DNA of 64,000 nucleotides from Parus major. Its lineage: Eukaryota; Chordata; Aves; Passeriformes; Paridae. Below are positions 1-13,397 of the stretch, piece by piece; positions within the stretch are counted from its first letter, which is position 1, and each line of letters starts with the position of its first letter. Position numbers and translations under genes: made by a program. The stretch covers positions 93,038,851 through 93,102,850 of the forward strand of contig NC_031770.1 of the NCBI RefSeq assembly GCF_001522545.3, in the 5' to 3' direction. Below the pieces are notes generated by a model that was not told the DNA's origin, ran no database searches, and worked only from the letters and a program-made list of their open reading frames with translations.

Positions 1-3000
1 GTATTCCCGAAAAAGCAAAGAAGCTGAAGAATATGTAGAAAAGGTGAACATATAAAGCCTCAGAGAATGAATTACTTTAGGTGACTTTTCTAACTAGCCA
101 AGGCAATCTCAACAGAGAGATCACCTGCAAGTATACAGGAAGGAAGCTGCAGAATAACAAACACATCTCCTCTATCTACTGGGATAAGGAAAGGCTGAGG
201 AAATAGAAACATGTTAATCTATCTTTGAAAGTCAAAATATTGCAAAATATAAAAAAAAATAAAAATACAGCAATATAAGAATATAAGACAATCTATAAGG
301 AGACAATAAGAATTTGCCAAGCATAGTAAAGCCAATGTAATTGCCTGCCACCAGCAAATATAAGAATTACTTTAATTCAGTTAGTTAGTGATACTGTTGC
401 AAATTTAATAAACAGTGTTGTTCATGATAATCTGACTGTAGTTACTACTACAGAGAACCACAATTTTGGGGAAAAAAATCACAACCATTCCTGTCATTAT
501 CAATTGTCATTCATCAAGTCTAGAGTCACGAAATTTGGAGAACATCCTCAGTGCTGGCCCAAATCTGGGAATACAATAATAATACAGCAATAATTTACAC
601 AACTGCACTAAAACTGCATTCGTATTGCTGTAAGGGTAAAAAGCATTTTCCAGACAGCACTGAAATTCAAAATGATTTTGACAAAGTTCAGTGTGTTTAA
701 AATTGAGAGGACAAAATTCAACAGAGACCAGGCAAAGTAGTGATTTTAGAAAGGAGAGATCATGTGCACTAATAGAAAAAGTGACTATTCAGTCAGGGAA
801 GAACTGGCTGATAGAAAGCTAAGTGTTAACAGTGATCCCATAGCAATCAGCAAGGCCAATGGCATTTCAGAAAAAGGGCATACTTCTTTCTGGGTTATGT
901 TAGTAGGAGATGCTTTGTGACAGGGTGTCAATCATTTAACTTCCTGAGCTAGTAGAGCCCTCCAGAGATTATTACACCTTCAAAAACCTTCCCTTTCAGA
1001 ATGCTATAAACTAGAGTTAAAAAAAAGACCGACAACCAAACCCAGCACATTTTAAGTGGTTTAACCAGGATGTAAGATTGAAAGAGTTGTCTTACTACCA
1101 GTGCACTCATATTATATGGTATGATATTTCATATAAACCTTTTATGAGAAACTGCACCATGGTATATTCTGTAAAAAATATCTGTAATCATCACACAGAT
1201 TTTCATAGCAACTCCCTTAATGTAATATATTCTCTGTTCTTTCTGATACCCCAATAGGGTAATGATCTTGAGCTGAAAAAAAGATGCCTTAGTAGAAAAA
1301 TGTAGCACAGCTGAAACAAGGTTTGAATCAGGTTTATTTGTCAAACGAACTAGAAAGAACATTACAATTTACTGTACCATTCTGTTTATCCTTTGAATGG
1401 TTATCAACATTTATAGTTACTGAAGATACTAAACAGGGCATGTGTACTGCAGGGGCTTTTCATCCCTTCATGACTCCTGGAGTTCTTAAAAAAAGGCCTA
1501 TTCTAAATGTTTGTATGCTTTCTCTTCTTTCTATAGTAAAAGAAACATCGTGCTTCCTCATCAGAACAAAATGTAGTAATATTAATGACCACTACTGATC
1601 ATACAATAAAATACTAAGATCTAGACTGAGGTGTTTGCAAAGGGGATGGATTCTTCTGTTGTATCAGGAGTACAAGTTGGATCTTGGCAATGATGACACA
1701 AGTTTACTGTGGTAAACTCGTGGTTTACTGAGGTTTACTGTGTAGTCTGTACAGCAGCTGTACAGAGTTTTGTTAGACTTTAACTGCTCAGTATGGTCAG
1801 AATAAAGTCTACACTCCAAAAGGGGTCCTTGGGAGGAAAAACACAGAGCAATAATAGATATATTGAGGGAACAGACTCAGTATAACAGTGAGGCCCCAGG
1901 GAATGAAACATAGGCTGCAAATGGTCTGTTCCTGGCCACTAAAGGAGTGCAACTTGGAGAGCTCAGCAGAATTGCTTTTAGAGCACAATAAAGAAAGTAA
2001 AAAACACACACCAAACACATAAATCTGGATACATATAATGAAAATTCTAAGGAAAAAACATGAAAGAATGTAAGATCACAACTCCTGTGAGAATGAGCAT
2101 GAAGGAAAAGCAGGGAGAGCATTGTTCCAGCAGTGTCTCCCCAGGTTAAGGATGCTGCACCTGATTAATGTCCCACACTCCTTCGGCGAAGGAAAAGTGC
2201 TATTTGGTTTGATGTTCATCACATTTTGCTTCTGCAGTTTAGAAATAATATATGAAGTGTTATCTGTTACTGTGTACTTATAATGACAGTTTTAAAGAGT
2301 GGCATGTGTATATGTTTTTTATTCAGCAATACTCTCCTGCAGAGTAGCATGATTGATACTGCAGTACCAAATCAGAATAAACCCTGATGCAATGGTAGAT
2401 CATACTTAGACATGAGCTACTTTAGTATAGATATTTTTAAAATACAAAAATATTTTTTTAAAATTCCTCTAGAGCACAATTAGTGCTGATGAAAAGTATT
2501 CAGCTATCCTGCCATCCTTCTTACAATTTTAGAAGTGGCAAGATGCCCATTCAGTTTCACATATGAAGTACTAATATGGTCACATATAGCAACGGCAGAA
2601 CAAGCCTCCATATCTTGATATCAACAAATGTCAAGAAACTTCCACTCAAAGCAAGATTCCATAAGATACAGATCTACAGAATGAGAGATTCTCTTTCAGA
2701 TTGCATTAGAACTAAATTTGTTTACTATACAAAATTATGAGCTATTTGATAAAGAAAAATTAAATTCATACACTGGTACAAAGTCTCCAAATTATCAGTC
2801 CTCTTTTACTTGAATGACTGAGCCAAAATAAAATGCTATTTATTTTCTCTAGGCTGCATATCACATCTGGAGCCTTCTCTGCAAGGTTTAGTCTGTAAGT
2901 ACGCACCCACGCAGGAGAGAATGGAAGAACCCTGCAATTAGAGCCCTACGCAAACCAAATTTTAGGCCTGAGTGTGTAGGATAAAACCAGACTATTTACC

Positions 3001-3713
3001 TAGCTGTATCTCCTTTGAAACAGGTGAGCAGAAGGAACCTAAGGAGGAATGGGGGCAAGATTGAAGTCTTTTTCCAGCCTTCTTGGCTAGAACAGCTGTG
3101 CTACTGCAGAGAGATACTAATTTCCAGCAGTAAATTGCTATTCCCCCAGAGCAAGGAAGAAGCAGAAGAGAAAATGTGATTCAGAGGAAAATCTGAGTCA
3201 CCATTCTTCCCCAGGCTGGCATTACAATGATGCAGTTCACAAACCACCTCTTGCTAAAGGCTATGCCAATAGGCACAATCTTACCCTAAATAAAGAACAG
3301 GCCAGTTGTATCAGCAACTTAGAGTTTCCAAAAGTAAGCTTTATATGCTGATGTTTAAGGCTTAGGGGAAGATCAAGAATCTAGGAAGTTATGAGACAGA
3401 GCACTTGCTATGTTCTCATTCTAAAATATCCATGTCACATGCCTTGTCTTTTCATAGCACAGAAAGTCCCCTCTGTAGAATCAAAACCCAGATGGATCAT
3501 TTTATAATGATTAGGCATCACTGTTTAAATGTAGACACCATGAATCATTCTGCAACAGCTGTCAGCAATTTGCCTTGGAAATAAAAGCAATCATCTACCA
3601 AGTTTAAAGAGCTACTTTATGGGAAAGGGATAGGAAGCATGTGTTCAATAAATACAGAAAGACACAAAAATGCAGAAAATAAAAATTATTTCATTTTGAC
3701 AAAGTATCCTGTA
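1..3713. other. Unique AT-rich non-coding DNA
   Basis: No recognisable gene, RNA gene or mobile element was seen here. Open frames are short (under about 95 codons), mostly lack a convincing ATG context, and occur on both strands as expected by chance in AT-rich DNA. One short interval at 2853-2894 is bounded by good splice-like signals and is discussed as a finding. The rest holds only short A and T runs. Confidence 0.6.
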
Positions 3714-3714
3714 G

Positions 3715-3748
3715 TAGTTATAGACTATCATCAATAGTTATAGACTAT
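3715..3748. repeat. Short direct duplication, 14-bp units
   Basis: The 14-mer tagttatagactat occurs exactly twice, at 3715-3728 and 3735-3748, with a start-to-start distance of 20 bp. This looks like a small local tandem duplication, probably from replication slippage. No function is implied. Confidence 0.85.
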
Positions 3749-3805
3749 TTAGATGGCTCTGGAGTCATGTGGTCCAACCAGAGGGCCAGTGCCCAATATT
3801 GGTAT
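3748..3805 (-). mobile_element. Possible CR1 3'-end scrap (antisense)
   Basis: The stretch containing ctctggagtcatgtggtcca followed by accagagg resembles the reverse complement of the CR1 3'-terminal region, where avian copies read roughly 'ctctggagatcatctagtccaacc'. The similarity covers only about 35-55 bases and the terminal octamer repeat is not visible, so this is tentative. If real, it is a very old minus-strand fragment. It could also be chance similarity. Confidence 0.35.
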
Positions 3806-6800
3806 TCAACATCTAAATATACATCACTGAGGTATCCATGTATTTTATTATCAGAAATAAAAGAAAGGTGCATTAGTATTAATTATTTGAGAAAAAGGTT
3901 GGTTTGGCTTTTAACAACAAACACCCTATAGTTAAAAAGTTTATTTTGTTTTGAGCCTAGATTTGTTCATGTAAAGAATTTCCCTGCTAAACATGAGAAA
4001 ATAAGAGTGATCTTACTTTATCAGATTTTCTGTTAGAAAAATAGAATCAGCATACAGGAGGGAATAAAACTGGTACACAAAAATTGAAAAATCCTACTGT
4101 TTACATTGGTAACCATTATATTAGCAGTGCTGTAAACTATTATGGAAAGATTCAGCTATTTCTGTTAAGAGCCCTTTTTGTGCCATGCTTAAAACTGCTC
4201 CATTTTGAGTTTCTAAAACAATGTCTCAAAACCCACGCTCCTTTCAAAGGCTCAGAACCAGAAGTACACCTGCCCAGCAAGACATGATCAGAATCTGCCT
4301 AAGACAGTAAAATCCTTCAAGTCATTAATGGGATCTCAGCATCAATGGCAACTGCCACTGATAGCACATGCTTGATGGGTAAGAAGTAAGGGAACTATTT
4401 TTATTATTTCTATACCAGCTTAGAGTTGCCTTTATGGAGGCAGGAAAACAGGTCTCTTCCAAAGTCTTCTTCAGCAGAAGATATTTTGCTGTCACACCTC
4501 TCCTGTCCCACAGTTGTGATCCAGTTATCAGGTTAGAGCAAAGGCTGGAGTGTAAAGAATGAAAAAATTCACAGGGGTACGTATCTAAAACACAGGGGCA
4601 AATACAATTCTGCATCTCTGTTAGCTGGACATTCAGTTGGGAATTTCAGGAACGGAAATATATCATTTTCTGCCCCTGTAGTGCCTTGTCTATGTATATT
4701 ATCCTCTGAAGAAAATGCAAACACTGCTGTGAAATGTGTACTTACCTCAGTACATTACAGGAAAAAAGGAGGGGTAATATCACAGGAGTCCACTGTCCAA
4801 GATCATAGATATAGTCTGAGCACGCACATCAGCCACTGTAGAAACAGGGTATTTGCTAAGCTATCTCACTGATTTCTGAAAACCCCATTCATGTATTCCT
4901 AAAGTCCTAACATGAAACATTAAGCTTACCTTTGTTCAGGAAAGGGTAACTGTCTGAAGGTATCGACCTTCCAATAGGGCCCACCTATAGCATTGAACTG
5001 TGCTAAGGCTGTATTTATCTGACTTTTGATGAAGAGAAATCACATCCATTTTTAAAACCCTGCTGTGATAATTTAGGCTCAAAATATCTGTCCCCATTAT
5101 GAACACAACATTTTTCTATGGCTATATATTTTTGTGGACATTTTTATTATCTGTGAATGTGATGTTTAATGTAAAAGGGAAAAAAGGAGAGGAGCAATGT
5201 ATTCTGCAAGACTAATGGACAGCTAAACATAATTCATTAGGTGAGACAGGCAGTGCATAGAATGAGAAGTTAAATCATGCAGCAATGACCTTGGACTGAG
5301 CAGCTTTTCTGAGCTAATGTACTGAATTTTGAATTTACTTTGAGAAGGGGTCCTTTTTTATAATGCAATAAACACTATAGAGGGGAATTCATATAATCAA
5401 ATGCAGATGACTGCACTAAATTACACTTAAGATTGCTGTCTCATAGCGAAGAGAGCTAACCAGCCACTTTAAAGGCACAATTGATTCACATACCTGAAAG
5501 GCAGACCTAAACCCACCTATTTCTCAGCATTCATTATAAAAGAAGAAAGATATGATCAGTTCAATATGCAGACATCTCTATTATACCAGTATTGGATAGA
5601 ATTAATTCCATCCAGAAGGACTAAGAAATTTCTGGTCTTTATAGTTAGCTTCAGGCATCCAGTTTAAATCTCATCCTGGGACTTAATTTTAGAACTGGGG
5701 GATGAGGAACATACCAGATATAATAACAAGGCTTACCTCCTACCTCCTCCTCTAAAAATACACAGTTTGCCTCCCATTTGCAATATACCTCAAAATGAGC
5801 TGACTACTGAATCATTTAAGGTAAATAGTTTTTCTAAGGAATTTTTTTATTTTGGGTTCTTTTCAATCATGAAGAACATCTTTATCCGCTCTGCAAAATT
5901 TTCCTCAATAGAATTAAAGGAAAACCTGTGAATCTATATCATGTTGCATCAGTTTTTTAATTTTTTTTTTTTAAGAAAATACTAGAAAAAAATTAGGAAA
6001 TACTACTTTATTCACTTTCCCTCTTAGACCATTATTCTCAACTTCAATCTTATTTAGCACCTGGCTAAACTTGGCTGGCAGCACCAAGTGTGTCTAGGGA
6101 AGCAAACACAGTAATAGCATCAGGGCTGCACTCCTTGGGAATTGCTCAGCATCTCTCCATATAGACCCATAGTCTTCTAGCAGTGCTCACTTTGGTTTAT
6201 ATTTTAGAAACCAGCAAGACCTGAAGTAGCTGAATACTGTGTTAGTAAACACAGGTGTTCAACAGGGGCCCTGTCTTGTAGGGCTGTGTTGTTGCTACAA
6301 AACAACTTAAAATGCATGAGGCATAGTTTTTAAACAGCAAATATCAAATAAGTTCTGAAACTATGAAAAATTAAGCTTTCAGAATGTAAGATATTATTCA
6401 TCTGTCAAAACCATAGAAGTAGCTTCACATCCATTCTTTTCTTCTAAGAAAGAAATGTCATGCTACCCACCAAGTATAAGGCATAATGCAGTATATGCTG
6501 TAGTTCAGCTGCAACAGAAGAAAAAAATTCTGAAAAAATTGCATCAAAAGTACCTTTCTGTAAATGAAGAAGGAAAATAATAATTTTGGCAAATTACTTA
6601 ATGTCCTGGCCATAATTATTTTAATTAAGCTTATTGGGCTCCTGTGTTTTCCAAGAAATATGTATTATTATTTATATGATTTTTTTTTAATATTAACTTT
6701 AATTCCACTGACTATTCTTATGTCAATCAATAATCAGTATTTAAACTCTTAGGAAATGTCTGAGTCTGCTGAGAATTAGTGGCAAATTGCAACACAGGCT

Positions 6801-7163
6801 TGCTAATTTCTTCTTCAGTCTCCATCAAGCTAATATTTTCTTCTGACTTTTCCATTTTGAAGCTTAGAGATAGTAATGATTAGGTCATATCACCACTGAG
6901 ATATACTGAAACTAACTGAGGAAATGCAGGTCATTTTAATAAAACAGAAATAAATGCACATATCTAGAATAAGTTTCTTATTCATCATATCTGCTAAAAA
7001 AACCTAAAACTATAATGATAGAAAAGTAAAATTTCTGTAATAACTTTCACTGAAATATGAAAAGTAAGACATTTGCTGTTGTAAAATCACCAGCTTAGGG
7101 GCCATCTTGAAAATGTCTTCAATGCCTTCATTCATTTCAGAGAAATTAACAAATTCTCCGTTC
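3806..7163. other. Unique AT-rich non-coding DNA
   Basis: I see no gene or identifiable repeat in this stretch. It contains A and T homopolymer runs (for example near 5960-5972) and no reading frame above 96 codons. It may be intergenic or intronic. Confidence 0.6.
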
Positions 7164-7180
7164 TTTTTTTTTTTTTTTTT
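7164..7180. repeat. Poly-T tract (17 T)
   Basis: An uninterrupted run of 17 T follows 'ccgttc' and precedes 'gaggtttactggg'. No retroposed body or target-site duplication is evident beside it, so I read it as a simple homopolymer rather than the tail of a processed pseudogene. Confidence 0.9.
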
Positions 7181-9470
7181 GAGGTTTACTGGGACTACAC
7201 GTGAACCTAGATCCAGCTGTCCAATTGTCTAATTACTCCAATTCAGTAGTGGGTTTAGCATAAGGAAATCTACAACCCCTGGGTCCTTAACTTGGATTAA
7301 ATCATGTTATTAAGCTATGGTTATTAACAATATACTATAATGAAAGCAACTTGTTTGATTTCCAGTGCCTATTAATTAAAATTCTCTTAAATATTCAGAA
7401 TTTTGTTTTTTCTCATACTATATAATTTCTTCTTCTCCATGTAGGCACCGCAACTAAAATTCCACAGCTTCAGAAATAACCAGAGCACAATTAAAATTTC
7501 ACATTCCCTGCAAACAACTATTTGCAAAGGCACTTAGTTGTACTTCTAAAGTTAATAATTTACTGTCTCCATTAATTATAAAAAGCTGGAGTTTTGCTAC
7601 AACTGTCTGTCTTAAGAAGATCTAAGGAAGACAAGCTTTGGATGTGTTATATAAAAGCATGTAAGAGCAGTGTTACATTATTAAAGGGAAAGCGGCCTTT
7701 AAAACTGGAATTCATCAATATTCACCTTTTTAAGACATTTGACTAGTACACAAGTGACCTTGAAATAGGTTATGAATCTTCTGTGTAGGATGCATAACAA
7801 GTCATGGTCAATTAATACAAAACAGAGGCCATAATCATGGAGATTATTGCCTGATCTGGAGAAAACAGTCAAGGGCATTACTGCCTAATTTAGCTTCACA
7901 GTCAAATTGATAACTTCAGGACCTCCAGTACTCAGAAAACATAGCAATGAGCACTCTGGAAACACACACAGATCTCTAATAAACAGTGATGCCCTATAAT
8001 GATGTTTAAAGATCTGTAAAACTTTAATAAAATAAATATTAGAGCCATAAATGGCATTTCATAACCTTGCTAACACAAAATTACATGGTCCAGAACTTTT
8101 CCCCTACTGCTATTTCTCAATAGAGAGCTGTCACCCAAGACAAAGAGTTTAACTCTGGATTTCTTCAGGGGCACTGCCTAAGAAAAGTGTCCAGGTCCTC
8201 ACTGGAATAGGTCACTGTCTGGATCAGACCAGGCAACCATTAGAAATACTCTTCCAGCTCTTCAGAGCTGCAGATTAAGCAGCATGCATTGCACCACTCT
8301 TTGCACCACTCCTCAGTATCCTGCTTTGATCAGCTCAACCAGAGAAATGACAACAGGAGCCAGATAAAAATAGGAAAGAAAATATGAGGATACAATTCTT
8401 TTTCAATTTAGGCAGTGTAAGAGTGCATTCATTTTAATGTTTATTTCTGTGGAGGCCCTGAACATCATTAAAACTCTTCTCATTAATATCCACTGTAATT
8501 TTTGTGGATGGTTTTTCACAGCAAAGATGACCTGCCCTCCCTGCCTCCCCTACTGCGCCCCCCAGAAAAATCAGATGAAAAGCTTTGGTACCAAACTATA
8601 ATTGATTGTTTTTATTAAGTTAGAAATGAGTTTTCCATATGTCCTGAAGCAGACAAAAATAAATGAATAATAAATAAGAATGTTTTATACTTGCAGTATT
8701 TGGAACCTTTAATCCAAGGATTTTAATAGGGCTCTGAAAAGTACTTCCTAATTAACCTTCACTTTACTATGAACAAGACAAATCCTTGTAACTTTCCTTT
8801 TAGCTCAGGAAAAGTAAGAGAAAAAAAGGAAAGAAAGTGTGATTTTCTTTCTGTTTTGTGCCCCCATGCTAGCTCATAATCAATAATGCAAAACATTTCT
8901 TTAAGGTATAACACCTCATTGTCATTCTTCACACACGTAAGTCACAGCGAAGCAATGTTCTAAATTCTAGTTAACTGTCCCGCCTGGAGGCAGGGGTCAA
9001 AGTCAAAATACTAGTGGTACTCCTGTAAGTGAAGCAGTGAGAAGCCAATATAAGTAGAGGGTAATCTGATTCTCTCTGTTGTGTCTCAAAACTCCGAGCT
9101 ACAGAAATATGAATAACGCCTCCACAGACAACCATCAAGAAGTAAAGAAGCTGAGGTCAGTATTTACTTGTTCCCAAGGAAATCATCGCTGCTCTCAGCA
9201 CAGGACTGAGGAATCTGCATGGCTCAATGGCAGGTACATTAAGACACATGAAAAGTGACCTGACTCTTTCAGGCTCAAGAGGAAATTCCCTGTCTTAAAA
9301 GAAGGACAAGTGGGTAAGCCAGATTGCTGGCACCATCATCCTCACCTTCCCCAGCAATATTAGGGATCAAGCAAAGCAAAGAGATCTGCCAGAAAATACA
9401 TTCTACTCTAATTAGTACCTCGTTTGGAATGGTGTGAAACTGCTTTTTCCAGCAAAAAGAATATTCCAGG
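7181..9470. other. Unique AT-rich non-coding DNA
   Basis: No gene, RNA gene or repeat could be identified here. A short C-rich patch is visible near 8533-8562. The remainder is ordinary AT-rich sequence with only small chance open frames. Confidence 0.6.
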
Positions 9471-9550
9471 AAAAAAAATCCCCAAACAAAACCCACCAAA
9501 AAAAAAGCACCAAAAAAACCCAAACAACCACCACCACTCCCATCCTCACA
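9471..9550. repeat. A/C-rich low-complexity tract
   Basis: About 80 bases are almost entirely A and C on the plus strand, with runs of A broken by cc, ccc and cacc groups and only isolated G or T. The overlapping open frames on both strands have lysine/proline/asparagine/histidine-rich or tryptophan/phenylalanine/valine-rich translations. These reflect the composition and not a gene. Similar tracts occur at 13270-13397 and 58473-58551. Confidence 0.85.
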
Positions 9551-10610
9551 GCCTGACTCAACTGTTCTGTGCTGTTAATCCAATCACTTTGCTGCACTGT
9601 TACTTCCCAGTGTAACTTCTCTCACTCAAAGCAGCCTGAATTGACAGAAATGAACTCAAATTCTGATGGTGCAGCATTCATGTCAGTCACATTCAATAGA
9701 TATTGATTCCTCCCTCTCCCTTTTGCACAAACTGCTGAAGTAGGATAGGGGTCAAGGAAAGACTAAAGGAATTTTGGAGATTATCTGAGATAAAACTCTT
9801 CTTTGTTAGGGACAGAAAAGGGGGAAGTCATCTTGATTGCTGAAAATGCTGACTGAAAATTTCCATGTCAGGTCTCACACTGATGACAGTGAAAAGTAGG
9901 AAACAACACTGGTTTTCATGCACCCTTTCATCAGAGAGTAAATCATGAAGTTAAATGCTTAATTTTCAAAAATTATTGCAGGAAACTGTAAAGGGAATTT
10001 TGTAAAAACAAAGCATAAACTATATGAAAAGCTTAAAAAAAGTATAAGATGTAATTTATACAATCAAAACTGTAATCAGAACAACATGTGACTATGTATT
10101 CAAAAGGTACAAGCACATGACACATACAATAATATATCTCTGATTCTAAAAATAAAATTTCATGGAAGAAGTAGTAATCATCCCATTTATTTAAAAATTA
10201 ACTTAGATCACAGCACTAACCTTATTAAAATTCTGTATTTGTTTATCAGAAATAGTTGTATTGAATGCTGAGAAATGAAGACTGACAGATCCAAAACCAT
10301 ATATTACATCATTCCATGCATTACCCTACAAAACTCAAATATTTTCTGCAATTTATTTACTAATCTGTTGAATGTTTTATTTGCTATGAGTATTAGCTAC
10401 CTGAAGAAAGATCGTCTTATTACAAGATCCAAAATTATATTGAAATGTTGTTTGTTTTTAAATATGAAGCCTAAACAATTACCTAGCTTCAAAATTTGTT
10501 GCTCAGTCTAAATTTATTTCAGCATTGCATTTGCCAGCACAGATATGCTGGTTATCAAGTTTGGTGTTTCCATATAGAAATTATTCTAACTGAGACACCT
10601 TTGCATTCTA
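9551..10610. other. Unique AT-rich non-coding DNA
   Basis: Nothing recognisable was seen. The 78-codon open frame at 10275-10511 begins at an ATG but matches no family I recognise and has no supporting signals. Confidence 0.55.
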
Positions 10611-11420
10611 ACAGAGAATCCTAGAATCATTTATGTTGAAAGAGACCCTGAAGACTGAGAGTCTAACAGCAAAGCTACCACTGCTATTCCTAGACATTTT
10701 TAAGTGCCACATATATGCATCTTTTAAATATCTCCAGGGATGGTGATTCAACCACTTCCCTGGGGAGCCTCTTCCAATGCTTGGCCATCCTCTTGATGAA
10801 GAAAATTTTCCTGATATCCAATCTGAACCTCCCCTAGTGCAACTTGAGGCCATTTCCTCTTGTCCTACCACTTGCTACTTGGAAGAAGAGACAGATCCCC
10901 ACCTAGCTAACACCTCCTTTCAAGTAGTTGTAGAGAGTGGTAAGATTCTCCCTCAGCTTCCTTTTCTCCAGGCTAAAACCCCCAGCTTCCTCAGTCATTC
11001 CTCATCAGACTTGTGCTCCAGACCCTTCACCAGCTCTGCTGTCCCCCTCTGGACTCACTCCAGCATCTCAGTGTCTTGCTTGTAGTGAGAGGGCCAAAAC
11101 TGAGCACAGGGTGCAGCCTCACCAGTGCCAGGTATTGTCCCAGGCCTGCTGGCCACACTATTGCTGATACAGGCCAGGATGTCATTTGCCATCTTGGCCA
11201 CCTGGGCACACTAGCTCATGTCCAGCTGCTGTCAACCAGCACCTCCAGGTCCTTTCCATGGGGCAGTTTTCAGATACTTTGTCCCCAGCCTGTGGCACTG
11301 CAGGGGGTTGTTGTGACCAAAATGGAAGATCCTACACTTTGCCTTGCTGGACTTCATACAGCTGTCCTCAGCCCATCTTGCATTCTCTCCATCTTCTCCT
11401 GCCATTGTGAGTGAGGAACT
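10611..11420 (-). mobile_element. CR1 LINE retrotransposon fragment, minus strand
   Basis: This is the longest repeat in the window. Reading plus-ward it follows the reverse complement of avian CR1. It opens with a decayed terminal octamer repeat (agaatcctagaatcattt), then the block around 'gattcaaccacttccctggg', then 'aacctcccctagtgcaactt', then 'ccatttcctcttgtcctacc', and on to 'gccaggatgtcatttgcc' and 'gcagggggttgttgtgacca'. The element therefore runs from high to low coordinates and is 5'-truncated near 11420, as is usual for CR1. It covers the 3' end and the last part of the ORF2 reverse-transcriptase region. The reading frame is broken, since recognisable ORF2-like segments fall in different frames. 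The open frames of up to 133 codons inside it are relics or antisense shadows, not genes. Left and right limits are approximate. Confidence 0.93.
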
Positions 11421-13269
11421 CTTCTGATAACATTAGCGGTGGCTCCTTAATGATTAGGGAAGGGGTTTTTGCACCGAGTGATCACATAAACCCAGCCTGC
11501 TTAGGAAATAAGGCCACAAAAACAAGGCTACGAAACAAAACAGGTGAGGACAAACAGAACACATAGAGATGAAGAACATAATTCAAGGCAACTGGATTAG
11601 CAATATAAATGTACTCTGAAGGCAGATTCACAGTTAGCTACTATTGCACATCATAACAGCATCAAAGCAAGGTGTCGTTACGGCACCCTCATTAACAGTG
11701 CCTGCCAAGGACAGGTAGAGTGCAACTCATCAGAGCTGTGACTCCTATCACCCAGGAGCAGGAATGTAAGAGCTGGAATGGCTCACTACATAAAAAAATA
11801 TTTACCAGGTAACCAGTCAGAACAGAGACAACCTGGAATGTGTTAATGGAGCAGGAGGACGGCTGACTGTCTGATACCTGCAGTGGATGAGATTTATCTC
11901 ATACTTATCTCCGAGCAACAGCAGAATTTGCAGTCTTTTTGCTACAAGTGCCTCAACACCTGCTGTGACTCAGGAGCCCATGCAGCCCAGGAGCAGGCTG
12001 TTTCAAAAGCGTTTGGCACTTCACTGTGCTGCCTCCCACCTGATCTAGCTCCGCTTTGCTTGTGACTCATTTAGCCCGCTAATCTCAGGAGAGGCAGGCT
12101 CCATCTCATGAATTCCTGTTACTCTGGCACTAGTTAAATTATGATGGATCAATTATATTATGAGACATTTCTGATTGGATCAGATCAGCTTATTTTCATA
12201 ACCACCTTCACTTGTCAATTTTGCAGAGACACAGGTGTTTATGTTTCCATTATTCCACCTGTTCTACATCTTGTGGTGAAATAAGCCAGTCAGCTTTGAA
12301 TAGATTTTCCTCTCAGACCAGTGGCAATATACAATTTAGCACAGAGGATTTAACCGCTCTTTATATCTTTATCATCTCTGGATCATGTCTACTTTGTTAA
12401 GATGTTAATATAAAAACATATGTAATCTCATGACATTGTCCCATTTTTTCCCTTACTACACTTAAAATTGCAGTGTGCTGTAGTTTTATATTATCTAGTC
12501 TTCTCTCATATCTGAGGCTAAAATGAGAAAACTCAGAACAAAAAGATTCAAAATATAAGGCCTTCCATCAATACTGGATATGTTATCTGTTGCCTCTTTA
12601 CTGTCTGAAAACTTTGCTACTATTTCTGAATTTCATGCTATTGGCACTTCTTTTTTTTTCTGATTCTCTATAAACATTTGCTATCCAGTATAGACTGTCA
12701 TATTACCTGAAGTAACAGTGACAAGTAGACAAGCGGAGTACTCTGCTGGAGTAAGACGTGATGCTACAACCCAATACATACATTCTTCCATTCAGTGTGG
12801 ATTATCAGACTGGAAACACTCACTAAAATCTGACCAGAATTACCTTACACATCAGGTTGGCTGATGATGTGTGGGGAGTAACCATGACAGTGTCTGCTCT
12901 GATCTGTGTAAGCCTTGCTTAGTATCACATGCAAAACACTAAAAAAAAAATCTTTAAAATACACTTTCAAGTAACAGACTGGAAGAAACAAATGCATTCA
13001 TTTGTGGAGTGCCTTTAATGTCAGAATTTCCAAAATGTCTAAAAGCATTACGTCTTGAACTGAAAATCATAATTTCAGTTTCCACTATATAATATTTTTG
13101 TTTTCTTTGCTAGAATTTACTTTCAAGAGTTATACTGTAGATTGCAGTCAGACTAAGTAGTTCATCAATCAGTAATAACAGATGTTGCACAAGCTGATTT
13201 TCTTCTTACTTGTCACAAACATCTGGAATGGTTAATATTTGAAGTACAAGACACATGAGAACCCTTTTG
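11421..13269. other. Unique non-coding DNA
   Basis: No gene or repeat was recognised between the CR1 copy and the A/C-rich tract. Open frames at 11883-12065 and 12212-12400 are short and unlike any family I know. A weak inverted repeat (acacatca / tgatgtgt) lies at 12847-12872. Confidence 0.55.
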
Positions 13270-13397
13270 AAAAAAAACCCAAAACTTTTAACAATAACAA
13301 AGAACACACACACAAAAACCCCAAAACAAAAACAAACTAAACCAAACAAACAAAAAACCCACAGAAACAAAACAAACAAAAAAACAACTAAAAGAAG
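13270..13397. repeat. A/C-rich low-complexity tract
   Basis: About 130 bases consist almost only of A and C on the plus strand, built from irregular aaac, aaacc and acacac pieces. The minus-strand open frame at 13206-13472, rich in F, L, V and C with a transmembrane-like look, is a translation of this G/T-only strand and is rejected as a gene. The tract may be a degenerate (AAAC)n-type simple repeat. Confidence 0.85.

Noticed and set aside
9275..9615. Overlapping frames on both strands at an A/C-rich tract
   Set aside because: The apparent hydrophobic or Lys/Pro/His-rich proteins are a direct effect of base composition.
10777..11414. Plus-strand open frames of 102, 76, 133 and 74 codons
   Set aside because: They are antisense to a CR1 retrotransposon copy whose own coding strand is minus and is frameshifted.
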